A stretch of DNA of 64,000 bases, from the NCBI GenBank assembly GCA_024036415.1, contig JAMWET010001638.1:106001-170000 (forward strand). The letters run 5' to 3'. This document shows positions 12,610 to 23,950 of the stretch, in pieces; within the stretch, counting starts at the first letter, position 1, and every line of letters begins with the position of its first letter. Origin of the DNA: Prochilodus magdalenae. Its lineage: Eukaryota > Chordata > Actinopteri > Characiformes > Prochilodontidae. The position numbers and the translations under genes were made by a program. Under the pieces are notes generated by a model. It was not told where the DNA came from. It was given only the letters and a program-made list of their open reading frames with translations, and did no database searches.

Positions 12610-12790
12610 ATATGAAGAAAACTTGCAGATCAAACAGAGAAGCTCCCGGTGTTCTCAATGGACTGACCAACCCAGAGTCCAGACCTCAATTAATGTATTT
12701 GGGGTTATTTAGATTGTGAGAAAGTGCAACCAACCTTTAGGAATAAACTTTGGGGATGTGAAAAGGTTTCCCTGCAAATTCTTTAGATAT
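12610..12790 (+). mobile_element. Tc1-like transposase 3' relic
   Basis: One plus-strand frame reads PTQSPDLN, a stop, then CIWGYL, matching the xxQSPDLNxIExxW block that includes the third catalytic residue in Tc1 transposases. It continues into a QPTFRNKLW-like segment typical of the C-terminal part. A stop replaces the expected residues after DLN. No termini are visible. Confidence 0.55.
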
Positions 12791-12794
12791 AATG

Positions 12795-13240
12795 TTTGGT
12801 ACGTGAGATATGATATACATTAATTGAGATCTTACACGTCTCTTCATTCCTCTTCAGTTTGGGTAATAAGTTAAGTCATTATTTCCATTAATCTAAGTCA
12901 GTCACAGCACCACCCTGAGGTATAAAGTCTTGTCTTGTGAAGTTCTTACATGCAAATAACCTTAAAATCTAATTGGCCTTGTAACAAATACAAGTATTTT
13001 TAAGGTTGCACTTTATACAATATAGATAGTTATGCACATTAAACACAAGCTAGCCCAAATGAATTAGGATACAGCTTGACCATTAACTAAAATTTGTATA
13101 TGAGTGTATATATAGTATAGTGTGTGTGTGTATATATGAGAACTAAATAATATGTCTATATCCAGGGATCCTCCAGAACTTTCAGAAAGTCCAAGAGATT
13201 AATTAGGGGGGTCCCACCTCTATGTTGCACTTTTACTGTG
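12795..13240. other. AT-rich unique DNA, no gene seen
   Basis: No gene or repeat family recognised. Confidence 0.5.
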
Positions 13241-13243
<3 letters not shown>

Positions 13244-13308
<65 letters not shown>

Positions 13309-13325
13309 GATATATATATAGATAT

Positions 13326-13356
<31 letters not shown>

Positions 13357-13412
13357 CAGTAGATAGATAGACAGATTATATATACATATGGGATATATAT
13401 ATATATATATAT
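13244..13412. repeat. (CA)n(TA)n(GATA)n compound microsatellite
   Basis: CA 13244-13287, TA to about 13310, TAGA/GATA 13320-13370, then TA-rich to 13412. Slippage through related dinucleotides gives a graded compound repeat. Confidence 0.95.
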
Positions 13413-13419
13413 GATGTCA

Positions 13420-13880
13420 TGCGCTGTGTGTGTGCATATGCCTCCTTTTGTGCAGTTTGGCATCAAGATGTGATCACAGCACGTGCTGGCATGTCGGAGT
13501 GTGTCGGAACGTGTGTCTTTGCATTTGTGTATGTGTGTGTGCCTGGCGGTGGATTCTCAGCGGGTTTATAATGTGACCTGACAGCCTACATCCCCCAGCA
13601 TGCCGTGCTCAGAGGGGGCAGCTGTCACCGCCGTCACTCACAGCAACCACAGGACGATGGGATGGCACTTTATTACCCCTTTTTTATGTGGAAGGGAGGG
13701 AAGAAGGAAAACACGAAAAGAGATGGAGTTTATATGAAAGCTGAACACAGAAGCAGAGAGAGAATGTGTTGTTGTGGGATGTGTCGCTGTAGATGAGTGT
13801 GTATGGGTTGATATGTTACTGACAGCTGTGTGGTATGAGGCTAGAAATCAGCTCATAACTTTGGGTTATTAATGTTTACC
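13420..13880. other. More balanced unique DNA
   Basis: 13430-13800 contains more CpG than most of the window and no repeat family. The frame at 13605-13796 has no recognisable domain. It may be a regulatory island, unsupported beyond composition. Confidence 0.3.
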
Positions 13881-13884
13881 GCAA

Positions 13885-13949
13885 ACACACACACACACAC
13901 GCACACACACACACATACATACACACACACGCACACACACACATATATA

Positions 13950-14001
<52 letters not shown>

Positions 14002-14095
14002 TACACATATACACACTTATACACACACACACACATATACACACACACGCGCACACACACACATACACACACATACCTGCACACACACATACACG
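13885..14095. repeat. CA-rich microsatellite array
   Basis: About 210 bp of CA repeats with periodic CATA and CGCA variants. All reading frames through it are T-H or V-C repeats and are not genes. Confidence 0.95.
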
Positions 14096-14099
14096 TCTG

Positions 14100-14920
14100 C
14101 ACCTTTTAATGCATTTAATGCACATTTGCTGTTTATTTGGTGAATATGGTTGGTTGATATTTCAGCCTGATTATGCCATAGTCCATTGCCCATAAAGCTT
14201 TTTGGACTTCAGATTGAACATTAACATTAACAGATTCCGAATGGAAAGTTAAAAAATCAGGGAATAACTTACACTTCGCCATGATACACCTGAGCAGCCA
14301 ACTGTCCAATTATGTTTCTATGTATTAAAATAATTGTAATTGCTACACCATTCTCACAGTTTGGATGTAAATACACTCAAAGCCTACATTTGAGCTCATA
14401 TTCATTGTTTAATATCAACTCCAATATGCCGAGCTGGACAGCTAAAATAACAAGAACTTTGCAAACCAGCAGATATTCATATATCTTATTGTATTTTATC
14501 ACTATCACAACCAAACCTTATAACCACAAAATGGTAAAACAGATTAATTAAATCTGAAACATTTAGAAATGAAAATTGAAACCAAAACTGATAGATATTG
14601 TTCAGACAGTGACAATATAGAGTCATGTGCAAAATTTTGGTCAAATGTGAGAACTATGAATAAGTTATACACCCTCTACAGAGAGCACACTTCTACACGT
14701 TTAAATGCACAGTTACTCTTTATTTGCTGTATGTAACTAATCAGAAGAAACATAAAATGTAAAAAGTGACCCATAACTTGCATAGTAAAACTCGAGAAAA
14801 GTAAAAAGTTTGCAGAGCGAAACACTAAAATCTGAATACAAATGGCATATCTAAGTATGTTCTCCTTATAAGATGTATTAAATTATTTTCAATTAGAAAA
14901 TCTACAAAATGTGTGGACCT
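14100..14920. other. AT-rich DNA, no confident feature
   Basis: Mostly unique. 14622-14650 ('gtcatgtgcaaaattttggt') resembles a Tc1 terminus, but no partner end is found, so it is not called. Confidence 0.4.
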
Positions 14921-14924
14921 TATC

Positions 14925-15160
14925 CACTTTATATTCTGATGAAGTGGCCAGTAAGTGTAGCGACTGTGTAAAAACCCCAGCATCACTGGTACCTGATATA
15001 TTCATATGTACCAGCATCACACAGAGTGTGATTCTACAGTGGTTCCTCTGGATGAGTTAGAAGGCTGATAAATTGTGCAGCAACAGGTGGGCTTCAGTCA
15101 GTAACGATAAACCTATAAAGGGAACCTATATAGGTAGGGGAAGAAATGGCCTATGGGTAG
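14925..15160 (+). repeat. Fish interspersed repeat (MITE-like)
   Basis: Blocks 'gaagtggccagtaagtgtag', then CGACTGTGTAAAAACCCCAGCA, a CAGTGGT-CCTCTGG block and CTTCAGTCAGTAACGATAAA, come in the order I remember from a very abundant fish short interspersed element whose right end was lost or diverged here. There is no coding capacity. Superfamily not certain. Confidence 0.55.
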
Positions 15161-15409
15161 TCGCTCGCAATAAACTGTCAACCCCACTTCTTCATTCTTT
15201 TCTGCACTTTTGTACTTTTCCCTAGAAACTCATATTCTTCATGAGAGAACAGGGAGGGACGTTTATGTGGAAGCTGTAGATGGAGGTGACAGGGCAGACG
15301 AGTGATTTCCAGCCTGCTCTTCTGTCTGCCCAGACACAGGCAGTAAACAATAATGTGGTATCTAGGCCTGACTAATCAATAACTAAGCAAACAGGCCCTG
15401 ATTTAGAGT

Positions 15410-15582
15410 GAGCTCTGGCCATCATGGGTCAGAAAACATTCTTGGCAGTATTTTACCAGTAAACAGGGGCTTTTCGCTTCTGCCTAATACACCAATCTTC
15501 CTCTGCCTCCATTAGGGTCATTACTTTGCCCTCCATCGTCTAATTTCACTTAGAAACACACAAACACAAACAAGCACACACG

Positions 15583-15645
<63 letters not shown>

Positions 15646-15930
15646 CTTTGCCTTTTTAAAGTTCAGCCCTTGCGGCAGACATGGGCTCAATTACTGATGA
15701 GAATTATGCAGAGCAGGGGCCTCTTTTTTTAAAGAGTAAAATGTGGAAATGATTGCGCTTACCCGTAATTGGATGAGGAATGGATACCTAGAATGCTCTG
15801 CCACACCGGCTCATCGTGCTTTTTGGTTGGCCCATTTAAGGTGTGTGCATGTGTGTCTTCTTTGGCTCTCTGGAGCATCTCTGTGGCCTAATTGCCATCT
15901 ATAGAGGGCAGAATTAACATGGTTGAACTA
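15410..15930. other. Balanced non-coding island split by a (CT)n run
   Basis: 15410-15555 and 15655-15930 are non-repetitive, AT/GC-balanced sequences with homeodomain-like TAATTG/CTAATT words, on either side of a pure CT microsatellite (15582-15639). No open frame is convincing. This pattern fits a conserved non-coding element interrupted by repeat growth. Confidence 0.3.
15582..15639. repeat. (CT)n microsatellite
   Basis: Almost pure CT over about 58 bp after a short CA-rich lead. Confidence 0.95.
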
Positions 15931-15935
15931 ATATA

Positions 15936-16340
15936 GAGAGAGAGACAGAGAAGAGTGAGAGAAAGAGGGTGAGAGAGGGAGAGAGAGAGAGAGAGAAATG
16001 CACCAAGATTAAATGAGACAAAATGAATGAATATTTTTAAAATGACTCCTACCTGCATGCCCTCTTAAGCTCAATTGACCTCATCTCTCTCGCTCCATCT
16101 GCTCTCTTTTCCTCTCACTCTCTTTCTCTTATATACTGCTTTCCATCCCTCTTGTTTTTCTGTCCCCATCCCTCTGCGCATCTTTATCATTTCTCTTAAC
16201 TTTTCTTTCTTCATTTTCTTCCTCACTTGTTCCTGTTGCTGATTCCCCTTTTCGTCTCTTCTTCTTTTTCTTGCTTTCTTTTATGCTCCTTTTGCCATGT
16301 CCCTCTTTCTCTCACTCCTTCTCTCTCGTTCGGTCTGTTT
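15936..16340. repeat. (GA)n patch then pyrimidine-rich tract
   Basis: GA repeats at 15936-15997 give way after 80 bp to a CT-rich low-complexity tract at 16080-16340. The frames of about 60-100 residues here are leucine/serine-rich translations of the tract. Confidence 0.8.
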
Positions 16341-16565
16341 TTGCTGGCAGGAGAGGTGGCAGACGACAACATCCCACACACTGTCTGTCTGCAGGATGGT
16401 CACTGCGTGTCTCACTGACGGTCACTCTCTCTATCTCCATTCACCAGCTCTCTGTCTGGCTTCAGAACACCATCACACACCACCCACGAGTCTGATAATC
16501 ACGGCACTAATTTTACTTTCAGTTTCCTATATTAAAGTTTATTACTTCATTTTACAAGGACAGCC

Positions 16566-17005
16566 TACACCCCTTTTCAAGCTGGATTAGAGCGATTTTA
16601 ATCTAGTACATACATTACATAGATACAGTACATAGTTTTAATAGTCTGGCAGTAATACATCTAGAGTGATTCTAATCCAGAATTAATCTGCAGTATGTAG
16701 GGCAAGGCAAGTTTATTTGTATAGCACCTTTCACACACAAGGGCAATTCAAAGTGTTTTACATAAAAGGGAGAAAATATAAAGACATAAACACAAAATAA
16801 AAGCCAAATACATCATTTAAAAATAATTAAAATGTCATTAAATAAATAAATAAATACATAAATAAAATTAGTTTTATTAGCCTGACAGTAATACTTGAGA
16901 GGTGATTTTAATCCAGTATGAATCTACAGTATGTAGGTTTAATAGTCTGACATTAATAATTGTAGAGAGATTTTCTCTAGTATATAATCTAGTATTGAAT
17001 CTGTT
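16566..17005 (+). repeat. Degenerate tandem repeat, unit about 68 bp
   Basis: Units starting near 16566, 16634, 16868 and 16937 share TTTAATAGTCTG-CAGTAATA, GAG(T)GATT(T/C)TAATC(C/T)AG and (A)ATCTGCAGTATGTAGG words. Units two and three are separated by the interspersed repeat at 16699-16866; the last two are contiguous with a 69-bp step. Confidence 0.6.
16699..16866 (+). mobile_element. Fish interspersed repeat inserted in the tandem array
   Basis: Begins 'ggcaaggcaagtttatttgt' and continues with ATAGCACCTTTCACACACAAGGG and 'caattcaaagtgttttacat', a very common fish repeat, and ends in an AAAT/AAATAC-rich tail. It sits exactly between two units of the tandem repeat, so it arrived after the array formed. 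Class not certain; the A-rich tail suggests retroposition. Confidence 0.6.
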
Positions 17006-17009
17006 ATGT

Positions 17010-17340
17010 GTATAGTGTGTACAGTCTAGCTAAAACTTGTTGTTAAAAAATCTGGCTTGTTAATTCTTCAAAACTTCAAAAACCTTTACATGGGAAAACT
17101 AAAAGGTGCTTTAATTAACAATTACTTATGAGAAATGATCACTAATAGCACTGCTGCATGTGTAGACATATGGATATGAGTAAGATGCAAGAATAGAGTA
17201 ATTCTGTAATGTGCTGCTATAAGTAAATGTAGAATTTGTAGCTGTAAGTAACAATATATCAGTTTTGTTATAGCAAAATCCATCCCCTGACTGGTGACTG
17301 GTTTATTGCCTGGTATTGCCTGTATTGACTAGTGTAATGA

Positions 17341-17380
<40 letters not shown>

Positions 17381-18630
17381 ACACACATATGGCCCTGTTT
17401 AACCACTTCCAGTCTAATGATCTGTATTTGCTCCTGTGCTTTAATAAATCATGCAGTTCTCACAAGAACTTACACAATCGTTTCATAAGAGTTACTGAAA
17501 ATGTATGTTTAGGACTGAACATCCTACCCTAGTTCACATCCTGCAGTACAGGAGGCTGAGCTGTTACCCAATACATGCATAAACCAATCAGAGCATTCAT
17601 AGTATAGCCCTTTAATAATTTATAGCATCACCAAATAATGTATAGCTGATGTACTAAATCTGAATCCATTTCAGTTATGAATAAATACTCAAGATTTCAT
17701 ATGGACTCAATATATGCTGTTGCCCCTATGATCTCCTCACAACAACCAAATCACACAAGTTCAGCAGTTCACTTTAAATATTTGTGTGGTTACTTGATTG
17801 TTAAGATGCTTACATGGATCACAAATATTTGCAATACATCAAGTAAGTGCTTGTATTTAGTCCACCAGTGTTTAGAATGTAGTTACTTTTATATATTTTT
17901 TATAATTTTATTAACACATTTTCCCACTAAATGAAACAAAACCATAACATTTTCAAAAGAAAGACTAGCAACATTGTTCATTAACTCTTTACCATAAAAA
18001 TGAATTAGCCCATTACCGTGGGGCACTTTGTATACAGCTAGCGCTCTATTTTCCCCATATTTTGTTGCCAGTTCTTGATGGTTTTTGATATAATTATACT
18101 TCAAAGACTTTAAAGCCTTCTCATTCTTTAGTGAGTTCTGCACTTCTCATTATGAGCTCGTGTTTGTCACTGCTGAGTTGTGTGTATAATTAGCTCAGCA
18201 TCTTCCTGGTGAGTGTGTGTATGTGTTTGCATTGCAGGTAAAACAGGTTTAATCTAATTGAGATGGCGGCCGACACTTTGATGAATGAAGCTGAGCAGTG
18301 CTGACAGCAGCAGGGGCACAACTATACTCACAAACACAGATCAATCAGGTAAAACTGCATTACCTTATAAACTCCCGCACCCTGCTATCACTGAGTTCAT
18401 CAATCTGCAGACGCTGTTATTAATGAATTATTATTTTTGGACATGCTTTTTCATTATTATTAGTTTTATTGTTATTATTATTTCCATCACTGTCACTGCC
18501 ATAACTAATTCCATAAATTGCTTTGTTTATGTTTTGTTTATGTGCTATGTTTATGTTTTACATCATTTAAAAGTCATGATAAATGCACCAATAAATCGTT
18601 CAAGCGGGAATGAAATTGCTCTGGAAAAAA
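17010..18630. other. AT-rich unique DNA with one (CA)n run
   Basis: A CA microsatellite lies at 17343-17387. The rest is AT-rich unique sequence. Frames at 17677-17934, 17889-18143 and 18285-18650 have no recognisable domain. A GAGATGGCGGCCGACAC patch near 18261 is locally GC-rich. Confidence 0.5.
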
Positions 18631-18633
18631 CTA

Positions 18634-19170
18634 CAGGGGTTGGACAATGAAACTGAAACAACTGGTTTTAGACCACAGTCATTTATTAGTATGGTGTAGG
18701 GCCTCCTTTTGCGGCCAATACAGCGTCAGTTCGTCTTGGGAATGACATATACTGCGTCCTGCACAGTGGTCAGAGGGATTTCCAAGCCTTCTCTTGCAGG
18801 ATAGTGGCCAGGTCACTATGTGATGCTGGTGGAGGTTCGTCCTTCTTTGGTGGTATGCTCGACATTACCCTGGATACGACCATGGCTCTTGATACATCAC
18901 AAAGACTTGCTGTCTTGGTCACAGATGCGCCAGCAAGACGTGCACCAACAGTTTGTCCTCTTTTGAACTCTGGTATGTCACCCATAATGCTGTGTGCATT
19001 GCAATATTTTGAGCAGAACTGTGCTCTTACCTGCTAACTGAACCTTCACACTCTGCTCTTACTGGTGCAATGTGCAATTAATGAAGATTGGCCACCAGGC
19101 TGGTCCAATTTAGCCATGAGACCTCCCACACTAAAATGACAGGTGTTTCAGTGTCATTGTCCAACACCTG
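18634..19170 (-). mobile_element. Internally deleted Tc1-like transposon with intact ends
   Basis: The element is flanked by TA at 18632-18633 and 19171-19172. Its ends are inverted: left 'caggggttggacaatgaaac', right reverse complement 'caggtgttggacaatgacac'. At 537 bp it is far shorter than an autonomous Tc1 element of this kind (around 1.3-1.6 kb). Both ends of the transposase gene are kept and the middle is gone. It cannot encode an active enzyme but has the termini to be moved in trans. Confidence 0.9.
18770..18985 (-). pseudogene. Fused N- and C-terminal transposase remnant
   Basis: The frame of 71 residues begins MGDIPEFKRGQTVGARLAG, the helix-turn-helix start of a Tc1-like transposase. 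After about residue 48 it switches to PPASHSDLATILQEKAWKSL, matching the family's C-terminal end. The junction is near 18835. All three catalytic acidic residues were in the deleted part. The open frame survived the deletion, perhaps by chance; a separate DNA-binding fragment could in principle act as a repressor, but nothing shows expression. Confidence 0.75.
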
Positions 19171-19174
19171 TATA

Positions 19175-20415
19175 TTGAATGTACAGAAACAGATTGTTTT
19201 TGCTTTAATGAGTGCTGTTTGTCTGATGATGACAGCTTTGGTCTACCAAGTTTTGCATAGTTGAATCGTGCTTCCTGTGTAGTACACAGTATTGTTACAG
19301 TATAGCTTACATTTATTGAAAATTTGTTATTTTGTCAGTTTTTTTTTTTCATTTCATGTTGTCAAAACTTAACAGTAGCAATAGGCTGGTGTGTTGCAGT
19401 AACTTTACCATTCTGCTTAGTGTCTTACAACATCTCACAACAAACCTGATTTCAGGTTGATTCACAGTAACACACAGCCTCAAGCGACTTACTGCTTCAT
19501 TTGTTAACATTCGGTTTATTTAATATCATTCAGATTGCTTGTGTATACTTTCAGGGTTGGGATGTACACTTTACATGTTGTGCAGGCAGTTTTCATAACA
19601 TAGTTTATTTTTATTGACTGTTTTAATTTTAGGAACATACTTTTAAAGTACTTTCCCACTAAGTTAAATAAAAACATACAATTAAAAAAAAGACTATCAG
19701 TGCAATATAGGAGTGTATATTGATTGAAGTTTTTGTGCTCCCATATTTTTGGCTTTTTTAGCCCTCCTTCTGTTCGAGCATTATCTTATATCTTTATTTC
19801 TAAACAAAAGAATAACATATGTAAAATCAAAGTGTGCCTGTCTCTTTCTTTTTTCAAATGATTCCAGACAACCCTACAAGTTAGTAAATTCAGCAAAGTT
19901 AGAGGGGCACCCAACACTGTAACAGGCTATTAAATTGTAGAATTAGTGCTTTATGTTATTTCCATAACAATGTCTCCAAGGTGCACTCTAGCCAAACATG
20001 CGTCTGGGGTGACCATGCCCAGTGCCATGCATCAGCTATAGAGGGAGTACTGTCTCATACCTTCAGGATGAGTTTAAGTATTGTTTGTGATCCAGAACTA
20101 ATCATCCAGCATCAGCACCTGAGCTCACTAACGCTGTTGAGACTGAATGCAATCAAAACCTGACAGCAATGTTCCAACATCCAGCTTTATCAGCGGAGTA
20201 GAAGCTGTTACTTCTGCAAAAAAGGAGTCATATTTCCTACTGAACTCTTCATCTTTGAAAGGTCTACAAACATTAGGATGTATAGTTTATTTGTGTGGCT
20301 TATAATGCTCATATACGGCTTCAAATAAAGTCACATTTGGTAGACTCCACCATAAGTCTCTGCCGCTGCTGCAGAAAGAGTGAAAGGCTTACTCTCTATA
20401 ATCGCTTATAGTGTC
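19175..20415. other. Unique DNA, no gene seen
   Basis: AT-rich unique sequence; no repeat family or exon recognised. The frame at 19981-20163 has no recognisable domain. Confidence 0.5.
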
Positions 20416-20419
20416 AAAG

Positions 20420-20620
20420 GATATTAGCGTTGTGTGTTCCTGAGTTAATAAGATTTCTTTATTATATTTCAGAATTTCATTAAACTGTAATAACCAAGGC
20501 CAAAGAATTAAGCAAATATTGGCAGAGCCATCGCACAATCTGCTTTTTATAACAGCCAATAAAAACATTATTAAGATATAATTCCACCTGGAGGAAGGTA
20601 AATATTCACATGCTCCAACC
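20420..20620. other. Balanced AT-rich island, possibly conserved non-coding
   Basis: About 200 bp of non-repetitive sequence with TTAATAAGATT, CATTAAACTGTAAT and GGCCAAAGAATTAAGC words sits directly before the polypurine tract. No frame is plausible. Confidence 0.25.
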
Positions 20621-20627
20621 TTCAGAG

Positions 20628-22062
20628 CGGAGAGAGAGAGAGAGAGCGAGGAAGGGAGGAGGGGGATGATGGACAGATCGATGAGAGTCAAAGAGGTAAG
20701 CGTTGTAATGGTGAAGTGCATCCAGCAGCAATAGAAGAATTGAGAGAGGAAAGCAAGTGTGATTGGAGGATGAGTGGGAGGCAAAGAAGAGAGAAAGATA
20801 GAGAGGTTGAAGGAGTTAGGGGGATGAAGAGCCAGGTTGGGGACGTAGGAGGTAAGAGGAGAGTAGGTGGGTGAGGAAAGTGAGAGAGCAAATGGGGAGT
20901 GATAGATAAAGATAAAAAGGAAAGAAGGAGGAAAACAAAAGATGAAGGCAACAAAGAGACAGAAAGATAGATGAAGAAAAAATATAAAAAGAATAAAGGA
21001 GTAAAAAATGTAGAAGATAAAGAATGAGAATTTGAGAAAAAACAGAGAGAGGTAAAAATGTAAAATGAGTACAAAAGAGAAAGACAAGACAATAAGAGCA
21101 TGAGGCAGAGAGAGTAAAACAGAACAGAGCAATGAAAAGTGAAAACGAGAGTATGAGAGATAGAAACTGGGAGATAGGGGGCATGAAGCAAAAGCGAAAG
21201 AAAGAAAAAAGAAAGAAAGGAAGATGAGGGACAAATGAGTGAAAGAAATATGGGAGAAAGACAGTGATTCAAAGAGAAAAAGAAAAGGACAAAGAGAGAG
21301 TGAGGGGTTGAGGTAATGAAGAGTGGATATACAAAGGAATCTGGTGAAACAAAGACAGGAATGAATGAAAGAGGGTGAATAAAGTGAGGAAGTCAGAATT
21401 AAGAAAGAGCTTGTGGAGAAAATCAGACGGAGGAAAGAGAGATAGAGGAAGAAATGAATAGTCAGAATAACAGAGAGAGAGAAGGAGAAAGTGGGCTAGA
21501 CAGGATAAAAGAGATGGAGAAAGAAAAAAAGAAGTGGGGAGTGAAGATGCAAAAGCAAACATAAGAAAGAGTGATAAAGGAAGAGTGATAAAGGAAGAGT
21601 GATAAAGGAAGAAAGAGGCAATAAGGTGAGAGAAAGGAAGAGAAGGAGCCAGAGGAAGAGGTAAATAGAAAGTCAGAGGGAACAAGAAACAACAGGTGGG
21701 TAAATGTGTAAAAGAACAGGAAGTACGGAAAGACAAGACGGGAGGAAAAGAGAAGTGGTAATTTGAAGAACAAAAGAGAGAAGGAGAAAATAAAGATGAA
21801 GAAATGGAAGGAAAAAGACAGAGCAAGAGGGAACATTGAGAATAAAAGATTGAGGGTGATGAATAGAAACATGCTAGGGGAGAAAAAAAAGAAAGAAAGA
21901 AAGTGATGGAAAACAAATTGTGATAGCAGGAAACAGAGAGAGAAGGAGACAAGCAAAAATAAATAGAGGGATAAGCAAGAAAGTGAGAGAATGGGAGGTT
22001 TAAGGAGTTAGGGTGAAGAGTGGATATATGAAAAGAGAGAGGAGAGGAGAGAGAGTAGTGTG
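20628..22062 (+). repeat. 1.4-kb polypurine tract
   Basis: The plus strand is overwhelmingly A and G for about 1430 bp, mostly irregular GAAAGAG/GGAAG words, with a triplicated AGAGTGATAAAGGA segment at 21569-21610. The minus-strand frames of 281, 194, 227 and 164 residues here are F/S/L-rich translations of the complementary pyrimidine strand and not proteins. Confidence 0.9.
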
Positions 22063-22134
22063 AAGTGTCATGGATCGATGTTAGAGGAGTCTTAAGAGAT
22101 TACACGGAAATATCAGAGATTTGATTGTGCATTG

Positions 22135-22136
<2 letters not shown>

Positions 22137-22219
<83 letters not shown>

Positions 22220-22221
22220 TT

Positions 22222-22256
<35 letters not shown>
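22137..22256. repeat. (CT)n(CA)n microsatellite
   Basis: About 100 bp of CT followed by 20 bp of CA, beginning 75 bp after the purine tract ends. Strand asymmetry therefore flips from purine to pyrimidine; a pyrimidine-leaning stretch continues to about 22500. Confidence 0.95.
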
Positions 22257-22598
22257 ATGTTCAGCTCCTTGTTTGGCAGATGCATGTCAGTGTGTGACTT
22301 GTGTGGGCGCGCTTTCGGAAGAAGAATCCTCGTCTTTCTTTTGCTCGTCTTGCCTGTCTGCTCCTTCTCTCGCTTCCTCTGGCCTTCCCTCACTTCTCCC
22401 TCGCTCCTTCCTCCTCCCAGCCTGCACTCACACTCCTCCCACACACACTCGCACTTACCAGCTCAATCCATCTGTGCGCATTCTCTCTCGCTCTCTGTCT
22501 CTTATACAGCAGGCCTGAGTGATGCGGCTTGGCTGGTTTAATAAGTCCTCTCTTAAAGCTGCTTGTTTTAATATAAGTGTGGTTATGGAGGCAGTTAT

Positions 22599-23310
22599 GC
22601 ACATGCACACACACACGCACATACGCACACACACACATACGCACACACACACACGCCACACAAGCACACACAAGCACACACACACGCACATACGCACACA
22701 CACATACGCCACACAAGCACACACAAGCACACACACACGCACATACGCACACACACACATACGCACACACACACACGCCACACAAGCACACACAAGCACA
22801 CACACACGCACATACGCACACACACATACGCACACACACACACACACCACACATACGCACACACATACGCACACACACGCCACACAAGCACACACAAGCA
22901 CATACACACACACTCATACACACACGCCACACAAGCACATACAAGCACATACACACACACGCACACACACACACGCCACACAAGCACACACACTAGCACA
23001 CACACGCACACACACATACACACACACACATGCACACACACACATATGCACACACACACACACATACACACCTCACAAGCACACACACACTAGCACACAC
23101 AAGCACACACACATACGCACACAAATACACACACACACATGCACACACACACATGCATACACACACACACACATATGCACACACATACACACCTCACAAG
23201 CACACACACACTAGCACACATAGAAGCACACACACGCACACACACACGCACACACATACACGCCACACAAGCACACACACACACACACACACACAGACAC
23301 ACACACACAG
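22599..23310. repeat. CA-rich minisatellite with higher-order units
   Basis: About 710 bp of CA-based repeat in which GCCACACAAGCACA recurs at about 22655, 22708, 22777, 22879, 22926 and 22976 and again near 23262. A related CTCACAAGCACA variant occurs at about 23070 and 23190. The steps of about 47-102 bp show a variable higher-order unit. The T-H-rich and V-C-rich frames are artefacts. Confidence 0.9.
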
Positions 23311-23439
23311 TTATTAAGTTCTTTTTAGGAGAAACAATGATTACCTGACAGGAATATATAAACTTAAAATCAAATAACATCAAATGTACTTATTAATCTT
23401 TCTATCTAATCACTTATTCAGTTAGTGAGTTAGTTTAGT

Positions 23440-23950
23440 TCTTGATTCTAAAATGTTCTGGAACATTCTTGATTATGAAGCTTTTCTGGTTCAAGAATGG
23501 TCCTATCTGCTTCTGCTAACCTTCTTGGCTCTGTAGCATAGGGAAGCTTATTGATTTTGGAAAATATGTAGTTTTAAATGATATTCCTTTTTTTCTGGAC
23601 CTTTTTTTATTCTGTAATGTTTATAGTTCTACAATAAACATTGTTTACATCATTTTTGATTTTGGAACACTTCTGGTTTAAGAATGGTCGTTCTGAAGGA
23701 TTTTTAATCGTCTTGATTCTGTAGCGTGTAAAACTCATTGATTCTGGATGTGAACATGTGGTTCAAAAATGTTCATAGTCTTCCATATTCTTGGCTCTTG
23801 GTCCTGTTTTTGGAGTCTTCTTAATTCAGGAACATTTCTAGTTCTAGAATGTATATTCTTTGCCACGTTTGAACATTCTAGATTCTGAAACCCTCTTGAA
23901 CCTTGATCCTTCTTGACCCTGTGTGTCTTGTTCATTCTAGAAGATTGATG
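23440..23950 (+). repeat. Degenerate array of TTCTnGAA-type words
   Basis: A diffuse repetition of 'cttgattctgtag', TTCTGGAAC and TTCTAGAATG words over about 500 bp. One instance (23456-23468) is a perfect three-pentamer heat-shock-element arrangement: TTC-TG-GAA-CA-TTC. Others (around 23828-23850 and 23935-23943) have two pentamers. It looks like an old minisatellite. Confidence 0.5.

Noticed and set aside
14622..14650. Sequence resembling a Tc1 terminus (GTCATGTGCAAAATTTTGG)
   Set aside because: No matching inverted end, no transposase remnant nearby and no TA at the expected place.
20389..21956. Minus-strand open frames of 281, 227, 194 and 164 residues, hydrophobic and membrane-protein-like
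   Set aside because: They translate the pyrimidine strand of a low-complexity tract. Composition is almost only F, S, L and P, and overlapping frames are equally open.
22599..23310. Regularly spaced repeat that might suggest a CRISPR array
   Set aside because: Units and spacers are all CA variants, spacing is irregular, no cas genes, and the DNA is vertebrate-type.
22390..23383. Long T-H-rich and V-C-rich frames on both strands, histidine-rich or cysteine-rich in appearance
   Set aside because: Direct translations of CA/GT repeats.
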